Shown here one piece after another: positions 11,792-22,325 of a stretch of DNA of 64,000 nt. The stretch comes from Diogma glabrata. Lineage: Eukaryota; Arthropoda; Insecta; Diptera; Cylindrotomidae. Below the pieces are notes generated by a model. It searched no databases, had not been told where the DNA came from, and saw nothing but the letters and a program-made list of their open reading frames with translations. Where the stretch lies: contig OY856188.1 in assembly GCA_963693315.1 (NCBI GenBank), positions 213,663,288 through 213,727,287 of the forward strand, given 5' to 3'. How positions within the stretch are numbered: position 1 is the first letter of the stretch; each line of letters opens with the position of its first letter. A program made the position numbers and the translations under genes.

Positions 11792-13331
11792 TTTCCCCGT
11801 TTTATATGAAATATCCCACAAACGGGAAAAAGCCGCGGTCTGACAACACTGACAAGTAATAAACAAATCGGCATCAAAATTTATTGCAATTAAATCAACA
11901 ACACCCTGATTTATTAATCCAATATATACATAATATAATTTCTTATGGTTTTAAGTACATGAATAAAAAATTGGAAATGAAATTTAGGGTATGAGCGTGT
12001 TTTCTTTTGAGAATGCAACTCTGCTGGAATCTGTAAAAGTTTTGTTTAACTAGAAACAAGGGAAGCTATCCAAGGGTGTACACTTAAATATTCGGTAATA
12101 TAGCAGAATTTCGGATTTCCAAAAAATATTTGCGATTAGGCGGAAGCCTCATGTCGCCCATATTCATAGGATTCCATCTAATGAGCGCATGTAAAAGATC
12201 ATAACCATAAGCACACAACAGTTAATCCTATTTGCATCTGCTCTACTCTACTTTGTTTGCAGAACAAATCTAAAGTCACATTTGTTGGTGCTGTCTTCGA
12301 AATTTTGTACCAGCCATCGAAATTTCTCAAGATAATTGCGAGTCAGTGACTACCAACACGTGCCAGTTGTTTCGCTTTGTATTACTGATAATGATCATAT
12401 AAAAACTGATATAATGTGAACGTTACCTTAGACGAGCTTAAATTTAATTAGTTTGCTTGGCCACGAACCAAATAAAAGACCAGAATGATTAAAAAGATGA
12501 ACGTTAGAAATAAGTCGAATTAGAGACCTCATCTACTAATATCGACTACGCGGCGACAGTAACATTGGTTTTCTGGGTTAGAGATCGTTGGAATAAAGGA
12601 ATTGTTTCGACAATACCACCATATAAGGGTACATAATGGTAACTTTTAGACAAAAAGTAAATAGAAAGAACCGATCAATATAGAAATAGATTCTAGGAAC
12701 CCGTTAGAAAAAGTTACTTAAAGTTCGATGTCATAACAGACATAACGACATAACAGCTAAACTCATAACTAAATATAATCATAGACATTTTATATTAGAT
12801 TTAATATAAGATGTAAGATTTTAGAAAATGATGATAAATGCTGTTATTTTTCGAGCTCAATAGGCATTTTCAATAGAGTAAATAGACATTAATATGATTG
12901 AATATGATTTCGGACATCAAGTTAGCGTGATATCCAAAACGCTTAGAAGATTTAATTGTTCTTGAAGCAAGGTCAGTTGAAGATGTAATCTAGACAAATT
13001 TTTTCCCGAAAATGTTCTTATTCGATACTATAAGTCATGCGATCGGTTGGTGGTGTGATTTGTAAACAAGGGCACAGGTACCACCTTGCCTTTGTTGTTT
13101 TTTTATGACTAAGATGAACAAGGCCGTTCTACTAGTCTATAATGTGCTTTCTGATCAGTGATCACCAACAACATTAATTCAGAAATCAACTAAATAAAGC
13201 AGTATAGGTTCTATATTTTGATGTACGGTAGGTAACAATAAAAACAATTAGCAACAAACACGGTGTTTATACTGAAGGCATTTTGATAATCTTTTAAGAT
13301 AGACAGTCAAAACTTTTAAGATAGAGGCAAA
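11792..13331. other. Intergenic stretch, no gene identified
   Basis: The base composition near 12140-12380 is slightly less AT-rich, but frames on both strands are broken by stops and match nothing I recognise. It may be a decayed element. Confidence 0.4.
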
Positions 13332-14652
13332 GCAGGGTTCATATGATTTAAATCAATTGATTTAAATCGTTGATTTAAATCAGATTTAAATCACTTGATT
13401 TATTAATATAAATCGCTGATTTAAATCAAAATTTACAAAAAAAATAAAATGCTAAATAAATTAGGAAACACCAATTTTGAATATAAAATCCCAAAAATTT
13501 CCTTTCAGTAGGTACCACTAAATTATTGAAATTTATGCGCTTTTTTGCAAAACAACTAAAGTCAAGTTTACTCAAAGCCAGCTACTGGTGTGCCAGTAGA
13601 CAGTAGCTCGCTTGTTCACTCGCTTAAAAAAAATTGGACAGTAGCTGTACTCGTCTGTACTGTTCACACGATGACAGTTACTTGCCAGTTATATGCGAGT
13701 TGATTTTGCGTTGCTTTTCTTTTTAAAAAAAATTTGATAGAAAATTTTTTGCCTTAGTTTTATTTTAATTTAAACCAATGAAATTCTCTAAAATGTAATG
13801 ACATCATTCAATTTCACTGTAATGACATCATTGAATTATACTAATAACAAATATTTATACGTCTGGCCTACTGGGATATTAAAAATTATCAATCTAATTT
13901 TGAAATAATTAACTGATATCACAGTAGGTCAACGTATAATTCATAAAACATATATAAATAAATGAAAAATGGCAAAAAATTTTCTAAACGAATTCCCCTC
14001 GTTCGTTAATAAATGCTCATAATTTTTTGGAAAATTTTTCAAGCAAGTGGTATTGATAATAGCCCTCGGCCTAGTGCTTTTATCAATATACTTGCTTTCG
14101 AAATTTTTGGCAAAAAATTATTTCGAATTATCACCGCCCCTGGGGAAATTACAATTGATAAATACCAAATTCAGCTAATATTCGATGTTTTATAACATTT
14201 TTTAGTTAAAAAATCAAATAATTTACTGTCGAAATCAACCGAATACAATACGCCCGTATTTTTCAATGTGGAGGAGATTGGCGAGTGGCAAGTAAAAACA
14301 AAATATGTGTTAGCTGTAAACTAGCTATACTAACAAAATATGTTGTAGCTATAACTAGCCTGCTAGTTTCTAGTCCCTCGCACATTCGAGTAGCTCGCCT
14401 TATATGTTCACGTGATGCCAGTAACTGTACTCCATTAACTCGTCTGCACAACTCGCATGTTTACTCGCCACGTGTAAACTAGGCTTAACTTTTTCGTTAT
14501 CTGCGAATTATCATTCCTTTTAGTTTTAAATTGTATAAAAAAAGTGAGCAAATCAAAAAATTCGATTTTTTTGATTTAAATCAGATTAAAATCAAAAAAA
14601 TCGATTTTTTTTGATTTTTTTAATAAAAATCAAAAAATATATGAACAAAGTC
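13332..14652. mobile_element. hAT-like MITE with GATTTAAATC subterminal repeats
   Basis: The left end CAGGGTTCATATG is followed by four or more copies of the palindrome GATTTAAATC. The right end, in inverse, has TTGATTTAAATCAG, several AAAATC/GATTTT runs and ATATGAAC. The outermost bases of the right end do not match CAGGG, and I find no 8-bp duplication, so the hAT assignment rests on the left end alone. An inner inverted pair (AAGCCAGCTACTGGTGTGCC at about 13575 and GTGTAAACTAGGCTT ending about 14488) suggests a second MITE nested inside. Confidence 0.5.
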
Positions 14653-14936
14653 GATAAAAACAATACATTTTTGTATTTCAGGTGAGTGTGACAATAATTC
14701 ACTTCAGTGGAATATTAATTCACTGCACTTGCTAGAAATTTGTACAAAAGGGGTACGTACCTTAAGGCTTAAACCATAAACCTAACCTAATCGAAAATAG
14801 AGTTCTTTCCTACGGAAAGAAGACTGGCATATTCTGTTAAAAGATATCTATCTGCTGTTATATATTTTTTAGAAAAACGTCTTATATTTGAGCCTTAACT
14901 GACTTAAAATACTTTTGAAAGGATGTTATATTAATA

Positions 14937-16364
14937 GACCAGGGTCGATAATTTTTGAAAACAAAAAAAATAATAGTAGGATGAAACCCATTAGAAAAGG
15001 AGGAGAATATTATAAAAATGAAAGGAAAAATAATTTACGGGCGATCTGAGGTCGGGAAGGGGAAGGGGTGAGTTTTAAAGGGTAAAAAACGGTTTATCTC
15101 GATTTCCGGCAAAACTAAAAGTCCTATGGAAAAAATTTATATGGCAAAGTTGTAGGTAATAAAAAGATCTAAAACTTTTGTATCGACACTTTTTTCACAT
15201 AACCTCAAAATTTATGTGAAAAATTCAAAAAACCAAGTTTTTGGTTTTTTATTTTTATCTTTTACAAAATTTTTTTTTTTTTCACGAAATTTGGTGAAAA
15301 CTTACCTTTTTATGTCCAAAATACGCTGTAATTTATTTGGTTTGAAATTTTTATTTGTTCACCTTATTTTGAATTAATATCGAAAAAGCACCCTAATTTT
15401 CAATCGAAAATTCACCCGTCAAAATATCAGCTTTTTTCAAAAAGTTGGTATGCTTTCTGTTCGTTGAAATCTCTACTTTCCGATGGTGAAAAAAAAATAT
15501 ATTACTATAGTAAATCTTCTCAGAAAATGCAAAAAATGAATTGAATTTTCGATTGAAAATTAGGGTGCTTTTTCGATATTAATTCAAAATAAGGTGAAAA
15601 AATAAATATTTCAAATCAAATAAATTACAGCGTATTTGGGACATAAAAAGGTAAGTTTTCACCAAATTTTGTGAAAAAAAAAAAATTTTTTTGTAAAAGA
15701 TAAAAATGAAAAACCAAAAACTATGGTTTTTTGAATCGAAAATTCAATTCATTTTTTGCATTTTATGAGAAGATTTACTATAGTAATATATTTTTTTTTT
15801 TCACCATCGGAAAGTAGAGATTTCAACGAACAGAAAGCATACCAACTTTTTGAAAAAAGCTGATATTTTGACGGGTGAATTTTCGATTGAAAATTAGGGT
15901 GCTTTTTCGATATTAATTCAAAATAAGGTGAACAAGTAAAAATTTCAAATCAAATAAATTACAGCGTATTTGGGACATAAAAAGGTAACTTTTCACCAAA
16001 TTTCGTGAAAAAAAAAAAAAAATTTGTAAAAGATAAAAATAAAAAACCAAAAACTTGGTTTTTTGAATTTTTCACATAAATTTTGAGGTTATGTGAAAAA
16101 AGTGTCGATACAAAAGTTTTAGATCTTTTTATTACCTACAACTTTGCCATATAAATTTTTTCCATAAGACTTTTAGTTTTGCCGGAAATCGAGATAAACC
16201 GTTTTTTACCCTTAAAAACTCACCCCTTCCCCTTCCCGACCTCAGATCGCCCGTAAATTATTTTTCCTTTCATTTTTATAATATTCTCCTCCTTTTCTAA
16301 TGGGTTTCATCCTACTATTATTTTTTTTTACTTTTTATTATTTTTAAAGGCTTCTACCCTGGTC
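14937..16364. mobile_element. 1.43-kb foldback with 620-bp arms and TA duplication
   Basis: The ends are GACCAGGGT and ACCCTGGTC, each bordered by TA (14935-14936 and 16365-16366). The left arm, to about 15552, is repeated inverted from about 15735 to the right end; shared landmarks are GATCTGAGGTCGGGAAGGGG and AGTGTCGATACAAAAG (complement). The central 180 bp repeats part of the arm (GTGCTTTTTCGATATTAATTC), so the centre is internally duplicated. No coding capacity is seen. Confidence 0.85.
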
Positions 16365-16370
16365 TATAAT

Positions 16371-17121
16371 GGGTCATTCCAAAGTGACTAACGTAACATT
16401 TATACCGAAATTCACAACTTTGTTTCCTTATAACTAAAATAGTGAAGATTATTTTAAGCACTTGTTGACTTTTTGAAATGTAAATCGAGTTTAGATAAAT
16501 AATCAGAAAGCTTTTTTATTTAAATTAAAATTTTTAGATATTTTTTAAATAAATATTTAAATGTGACTAACGTAACATTTTTTATACCATGAAATTAACA
16601 CCTAAATTATGAACCGAAATACTCTAGATGTTGAAAATGTACATAAAATTTATTGACAAGTTTCTTCAATGTAATTAATGTATTTTTTAAAAAAGCCAAT
16701 AACTTTTTAAAAATATGTTAGTTTTTCATAAATTGACGCTTTTGATTTAAATGATGTGTGACTAACGTAACACAAAAGAATTCATGTGTTTAGAATGCTT
16801 ACCTCATTTATTTGGAAAGCAAAGCAGTCCAATTCAGACACTCCAAACTTTAGCTTTCAGAAAATAAAAAGTCTAAAACAATTCAGTTTATTATATTTGT
16901 GCTATGCTATATTCTTTTTAGATATATTTTAATTCGTATATTACGCCTTTTTCACAACCATGCGCTTAATTGCATTCTAAACAAAATAACAATATTGGAA
17001 TTTTCACAGTTGTTGCCATATCTTATAGTAAAATATATGAAAAAAAAATTATAGGTCACGGTTACAGTTTTGTGAAGAAAAAAAATTTAGCTTGAAGGTT
17101 GACTTTAAAATGGAATGACCC
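16371..17121. mobile_element. 751-bp MITE with three internal GTGACTAACGTAACA motifs
   Basis: The ends are GGGTCATTCCA and TGGAATGACCC, followed inside by AAAGT on both sides. The 15-bp motif GTGACTAACGTAACA occurs three times in direct orientation at about 16385, 16563 and 16757, spaced about 178 and 194 bp. It starts six bases after the neighbouring foldback ends. The target duplication is not clear. The interior is non-coding. Confidence 0.7.
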
Positions 17122-17506
17122 TATATTATAATTTATAAGACATAAAAAAAACAGATAACGATTTATGAAGCAGCTATTATTTGATGACCAATGGGTAACC
17201 AATACGGAACGTTATATATTTAAAAAGATTCAACCCCCCGACTCCCCATCTAATGGACTTGGCACTTTGACGCAGTGATGGGGCTCAGTACACTCAGTGA
17301 TTTTAGGAGCTACAACGGTAGGGTAACCCATGCCGTTAGGTCCTCGGTGAGAATCGAAGCCAAGATCAAGTCCAAAACCCAAAGCTAAGGTGAGACACGT
17401 ACGCCGAAAGCTTAGCATGGTCAAGGGGGTGCTTGATTACTAGTATGGAACTCTGGATACCGGGCGCCCCCCAGTTTCAATAGCCTTACCACAGCACAGG
17501 GCTCTG

Positions 17507-17950
17507 TTGTGGTTGACCAATGTACCACCCTATTTTCTCCATAAATATTGTATGGAAAACAATAAAGTTTTATATGAGAGCGATGCTTCTCCAAACGCAT
17601 CACATAAACTAACAACAAAACTGTGCACCATGTCCTACTCTAGGATCATGCCTGATTTATCAGCTTATCCTAAACCAGACAGCACACATGCCATGTCTGA
17701 CTCTAGGACCATGCCTGATTTATCAGCTTATCCTAATTCGGATAGTACACACACCATGTCTGACTCTAGGGTAATGTATGATTCACCAGCTTACTCTAAG
17801 TCAGACAGAACACCTGTACGATATAGACAAAAATCTCTAGTACCTAAATTAAGTTGCGTTCAGATTAATCTGCACAGATCAGAAATGGCCTCAGTTAATT
17901 TGAACCGGTTAACCGACCGCGAACCGCGATTCTTTTCAACAAACATCTGA
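17507..17950 (+). pseudogene. LOA LINE: repeat-containing leader fused to the start of the endonuclease
   Basis: The frame holds three copies of a 21-residue unit (residues 42-104), then KSLVPKLSCVQINLHRSEMA. That is the typical opening of an APE-type endonuclease of R1/LOA LINEs (QIN...). About 15 residues later the frame runs into a stop. The region that should carry the QEPW-type catalytic glutamate is missing between here and 17945, so a deletion of several dozen residues is inferred. The frame is 2, whereas the rest of the endonuclease is in frame 1. The relation of the leader to ORF1 is unclear. Confidence 0.65.
17630..17818 (+). repeat. 63-bp tandem repeat, three coding units
   Basis: The units encode 21 residues each with the core SDSR.MPDLSAYP.SDSTH; the third is the most diverged. 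Phase is kept because the unit length is a multiple of three. The block lies just before the endonuclease start of the LOA element. Confidence 0.85.
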
Positions 17951-18608
17951 AAATATTTCCATTGAATGAATTTATCTGTAGAGATCTTACAACGGTCCAG
18001 ATAGAAATTCATCTTCCTCAAGGTGGATTTCGTAAATTCATTTTAGCTTCTGCATACTTCCCGGGGGATAAGGACGAGACACCACCAGAAATGGTAGAGA
18101 AACTCATCAAGTATTGCAACAATAACCACTACAACCTCATAATAGCGTGTGATGCTAACGCTCATCACACCGTGTGGGGAAGTAGTAACATTAACACAAA
18201 AGGCGAGCGTCTGCTTCAATTTTTGTATGCAAACAATATGTTTATTGCAAACAAAGGTAGTGAGCCTACCTTTAGAAACGCAATCAGAGGTGAGGTCCTT
18301 GACCTTACTTTAACTAACATAAACGCTACTAACCATATTAAGAACTGGCATGTTTCGAAGGAAGCTTCTATGTCTGATCATGCTTATATATGTTTCAACA
18401 TAGAACACTACCCAAAGAGCATCCAGTACTTTAGAAACCCGAGGAAAACCAACTGGGAACTTTACACAACGTATCTTCATGATAATGTAAATAGTTACGG
18501 CAGCATCAACTCTACATTTGAGCTCGACTCTGCAGCAAATAATTTGCAAGAAATGATCACTAAGGCATACAACCTTAATACTCTCAATCCAAAAGATGCA
18601 GAGATGTA
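17945..18608 (+). pseudogene. LOA LINE endonuclease, C-terminal two thirds
   Basis: The frame begins in KIFPLNEFICRDLTTVQIEI and contains the APE-type signatures IIACDANAHHTVWGS (the D.NAHH motif) and SMSDHAYICF (the terminal SDH). It nicks target DNA to prime reverse transcription in intact relatives. The N-terminal catalytic segment is lost. A single-base shift near 18600-18609 moves the reading to frame 3, where PWWNGNLERKRNKVRK starts the linker to RT. The open frame itself runs on to 18693 in the wrong phase. Confidence 0.8.
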
Positions 18609-21377
18609 CCTTGGTGGAATGGTAACTTGGAGAGGAAGAGGAATAAAGTTCGTAAGCTCTTTAACAGAGCAAAAACAACAAATAATTGGATAGAATACCG
18701 AGTAGCTCTAACCAATTATAATAAAGAACTCAGACAATCAAAAAGAAATAGCTGGAAAGAGCTCTGCAATACGATAGATAATCTGCCTGCTGCAGCTCGA
18801 CTCCAAAAATTGATGTCGTCTGATCACACAAACCCTCTAGGCTCAATCTGCAAACCAAATGGTACGTATACCACCAGCTGCATTGAGACACTAGATACTT
18901 TACTTCAAGCCCACTTTCCGGGCTCAATAGAATGGAGCACGGAAGATAATGCCAACGAAGACGTACATCTTCTAGATCCTGCAATTAAAAGTACTGCAGA
19001 TCATTTAGCAAACACAATTTTCACCCCCAACAAAGCGAGATGGGCTATAGAATCCTTCGGTCCGTATAAATCTCCAGGAGGTGATGGAATTTTTCCGGTA
19101 TTTCTGCAAAAGGGTCTAACAATCCTTCTTCCATATCTCATGCGTTTGTTCAAAGCAAGCTTTCGCCTTGCTTACATTCCTCAGATATGGCGAGAAACCA
19201 GAGTTGTTTTTATACCTAAGCCAGGAAAAAAACCTAATGAAGCCAAATCATACAGACCCATAAGTCTTACATCTTTTCTATTAAAAACAATGGAAAAGAT
19301 GTTGGACTATCACATCCGTCATGTATGTCTCAAACAAAACCCTCTCAACTCTAGCCAGCACGCCTATCAGATTGGGAAATCTACAGAAACGGCGTTACAC
19401 AAAATGGTGAAAGAAATTGAGAGCACCTTAAACTATAAGGAGGCACTTGTATGTACATTTATGGACATACAAGGAGCCTTTGACAATGTCCACTTCAATG
19501 CTATCATCGAAATGGCCACAAAGAAAAATATAAATCCGCTTATCATTGCGTGGATTATCAAGATGCTACAGAGTCGGAAGATAACGGCTACACTAGGTGA
19601 TTATTCAGTGACTGTTACTGCATCTAGAGGCTGCCCGCAAGGGGGCGTGCTCTCTCCGCTGCTTTGGCTAATGGTGGCTGATGATCTCCTCACTAAGCTA
19701 AATGATTCCGGCTTCAACACTGTAGGCTATGCCGACGACTTGGCAGTCATGGTTAGAGGAAAACATGACTCCATTGTCGCTGGTCGAACCCAGACAGCTC
19801 TTAATATTGTATCAAAGTGGTGCAACAGATTGGGACTGTCGATCAATCCCCAAAAAACAAGCATTGTCGTTTTCACAAACAGGAGAAACTTCAATTTCGT
19901 TTCTCCTGTTCTAAACGGCGATCCAATACAAACATCAAAAGAGGTTAGATACTTAGGTGTGATCTTGGATAGCAAACTAACTTGGAACCCACACCTGAAA
20001 CATATCTCTGATAAGGCAAACAAAGTTTTCTTCACATGCAGAAACCTGTTTGGGAAAACATGGGGTCTTAGCCCAAAAATGATACTTTGGTTGCACCAAA
20101 GTATTATAAAACCAATTCTAACATATGCGGCTTTAGTTTGGTGGCCTAAAACGCGCCAAATAGCTGCTCAAAATATGTTTACAAAAATACAAAGGCTTGT
20201 GTGTCTTAGTGCCACAGGTGCTTTCAAAACCACGCCAACGTCAGCAATGGAGATTCTTCTAAAGCTTTCTCCATTGCACCTACATGTTAAATCTGTAGCG
20301 GTGTTGAGCGTTCATAAACTTCAGCTCACAGAAGGGTTTAAGCCGAGCAATCTAACTGGACACCTTAAAATCCTTTCTGAATTACAAGCTGAACTGCATA
20401 CATACCATATTTCGGATTGTATGCCAAAAACAATAGATTTAGACAGGCACTTTGATGTCAAGATATTGGCCAGAGATCTTATTAAAAACTACATACGGTC
20501 ACTGCCACATAACGCCAGCATCTGGTACACAGATGGTTCTCGAACCAACATGGGCACTGGAGCAGGAGTGTTTGGTCCTAGAACAAAACAAACGGTTGCC
20601 TTAGGCACCACAAAAACCATATTTCAAGCCGAACTTTTTGCCATTAGCAGTTGCGCTTTGCTATGCGCTGAAAGAAAATACCAAAATATTGAAATATATA
20701 TTATCTCTGACAGCCAAGCAGCACTCTTGGCACTAAAATCTACGCGCTTTGATTCAAAACTGGTATGGGAATGCTACCAAAATCTATTAAAAATCTCGTG
20801 CAATAACACAGTAACACTTGTGTGGGCACCTAGCCACACAGGAATACAAGGAAATACTATCGCTGACGCTTTAGCAAAGCAAGGTGCCAATAAAAAATTT
20901 GTTGGACCGGAACCATGCTTTGGAATGGCCAAGAGTTCGCTCAAAAGCACAATCCAAACAATGGAACAAGAACAAAATGCTAAATTATGGAGAAGCAGAG
21001 AGGGACTAGTACACTACAAGAAGTTTCTAGGTAACCTCCCTGTTTCACCCTTAAAAACAATCGACTTAAACAGAGAGTCTCTAAGAATTTTAACGTGGTG
21101 CGTTACTGGACATGGTCCTTTAAACCACCATCTTAACAAAATAGGCCTTGTTGTTTCCGACAGGTGCCGATTCTGCTACTCGGACGCGGAAACGATGGAA
21201 CACGTCATCTGCAACTGTCCTGAACTCTCTGGGCACAGATACAACCAACTTGGTCATAGAAGACTAACACTTCCATTACCACAAAACGTCACTCCAATTG
21301 AGCTAATTAATTTTATTAAAAGTCTCAACTTGGATGACAGAATACAACCAGTAACGGCACAGACGACGACTGAGTAA
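18609..21377 (+). CDS. LOA LINE reverse transcriptase-RNase H polyprotein part
   Basis: About 916 residues are open from the first ATG at 18627; the coding match starts slightly upstream at PWWN (18609). RT blocks: KSPGGDGIFP, SYRPISLTSFLLKTMEK, FMDIQGAFDN, GCPQGGVLSPLLW and the catalytic YADD at residues 368-371. RNase H starts at WYTDGS (Asp 636), with AELFAI and ISDSQAAL, and ends in WAPSHTGIQGN...DALAKQGA. A CX2CX8HX4C finger (CRFC...HVICNC) is at 847-864. The sequence is uninterrupted, but the copy lacks a usable endonuclease and ORF1, so it is not autonomous. The stop at 21375-21377 is followed by a short 3' UTR. Confidence 0.85.
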   Translation, partial: PWWNGNLERKRNKVRKLFNRAKTTNNWIEYRVALTNYNKELRQSKRNSWKELCNTIDNLPAAARLQKLMSSDHTNPLGSICKPNGTYTTSCIETLDTLLQAHFPGSIEWSTEDNANEDVHLLDPAIKSTADHLANTIFTPNKARWAIESFGPYKSPGGDGIFPVFLQKGLTILLPYLMRLFKASFRLAYIPQIWRETRVVFIPKPGKKPNEAKSYRPISLTSFLLKTMEKMLDYHIRHVCLKQNPLNSSQHAYQIGKSTETALHKMVKEIESTLNYKEALVCTFMDIQGAFDNVHFNAIIEMATKKNINPLIIAWIIKMLQSRKITATLGDYSVTVTASRGCPQGGVLSPLLWLMVADDLLTKLNDSGFNTVGYADDLAVMVRGKHDSIVAGRTQTALNIVSKWCNRLGLSINPQKTSIVVFTNRRNFNFVSPVLNGDPIQTSKEVRYLGVILDSKLTWNPHLKHISDKANKVFFTCRNLFGKTWGLSPKMILWLHQSIIKPILTYAALVWWPKTRQIAAQNMFTKIQRLVCLSATGAFKTTPTSAMEILLKLSPLHLHVKSVAVLSVHKLQLTEGFKPSNLTGHLKILSELQAELHTYHISDCMPKTIDLDRHFDVKILARDLIKNYIRSLPHNASIWYTDGSRTNMGTGAGVFGPRTKQTVALGTTKTIFQAELFAISSCALLCAERKYQNIEIYIISDSQAALLALKSTRFDSKLVWECYQNLLKISCNNTVTLVWAPSHTGIQGNTIADALAKQGANKKFVGPEPCFGMAKSSLKSTIQTMEQEQNAKLWRSREGLVHYKKFLGNLPVSPLKTIDLNRESLRILTWCVTGHGPLNHHLNKIGLVVSDRCRFCYSDAETMEHVICNCPELSGHRYNQLGHRRLTLPLPQNVTPIELINFIKSLNLDDRIQPVTAQTTTE

Positions 21378-21493
21378 TAACAAAATCAGGGTAAGCACAA
21401 TAGAACTTCAGGTCGCAGTGCTACTTGAACTGTAAGTCTCAAGGCCCTCCAATAAAAAAAAAAAAAAAAAAAACTCCCCGACTAGTATTTTAT

Positions 21494-21603
21494 TCAGACA
21501 TACCCTATTATGATCTGTACCGTATCAGTGTGTAATAGAGCAAGTGATAATAGGACATTTAACATGTGGAAATCATATCTGATTAACATATTAGGGTATG
21601 TCC
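21494..21603. repeat. Short inverted repeat, about 110 bp
   Basis: GACATACCCTA at the left and TAGGGTATGTC at the right bracket a non-coding AT-rich core. This is a possible tiny MITE; no duplication could be confirmed. Confidence 0.45.
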
Positions 21604-21650
21604 CATTCATCCTGATCTGAATCCTATTTTATTTGATCAAGTACCAATAA

Positions 21651-22325
21651 GGTTGCTCAACTAAAGCCCTCTTAGGGCAAACTCTATATGAACTGATCTG
21701 GCCTGGAAGGCAAAACCTGTCCCAACTCTAGAATTAAATTCGATGAGGGCACACTCTAATGTGATATTTAAAACTGACCCCCATTTAACTTTTATTTGAC
21801 GTTTATAAAATTTGAAAAATAGAAGAAATCTTCGATAGAAATTTTCCAAATTTTGTTGTCACAAATCACATATTTTTTATTTCAGTAATATGGAACTTAT
21901 AAACTACCACGGATTACAGTTTACCATATAAACTGTGTTCGATTTTACCGTAGTAACTGAATTTTATTGACACAAACAACAATAATTGCATGCAATTTTT
22001 GCAGTAACAAAAAGGTAGCTTAATTTAACCCCTCGTAGGGCAAAACCTAATATGAACTGATCCGGCTTTGAAGGCAAAACCTGTGCCAACTCTCAACTGT
22101 ATTAAATTCGAGATCAGAATGACTTAGGGCACACACTCTAATGTGGTATTTAAAACCGGCGCCCATTTAACTTTTTATTTCGTTTATAAAATTTGAAAAA
22201 TAGAAGGAATCTTCGATAGAATCAATGTCAATCATATATTTTTTATTTCAGTAATATAGATTTAGGTGTAATAACTGAATTTATTGACACAAACAACAAC
22301 AATTGCATGCAATTTTTACGCGACT
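21651..22325. repeat. Tandem direct duplication, two diverged units of about 340 bp
   Basis: The order TAGGGCAAA, ATATGAACTGATC, GAAGGCAAAACCTG, CACACTCTAATGTG, CCCATTTAACTTTT, AAATTTGAAAAATAGAAG, TTTTTTATTTCAGTAATA, ACACAAACAACAA and AATTGCATGCAATTTTT occurs once from 21651 and again from about 22020. The second unit has lost a stretch near AAACTACCACGG. This could be a tandem MITE or a simple duplication. Confidence 0.75.

Larger units (their letters stand above)
17244..21475 (+). mobile_element. LOA-type LINE, broken copy
   Basis: The order is a GC-richer 5' region, a remnant of ORF1/endonuclease, endonuclease, reverse transcriptase, RNase H, CCHC finger, short 3' UTR and poly(A) (21455-21473). 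The 8-bp direct repeat CCCCGACT lies at 17236-17243 and 21476-21483 and is the probable target duplication. The presence of RNase H and the RT signature FMDIQGAFDN place it in the LOA/I group (family knowledge; LOA preferred). It is inactive: the endonuclease has an internal deletion and one frameshift separates endonuclease from RT. Confidence 0.85.

Noticed and set aside
12140..12380. Suspected coding remnant on the minus strand
   Set aside because: Several stops in every frame and no motif that I could name.
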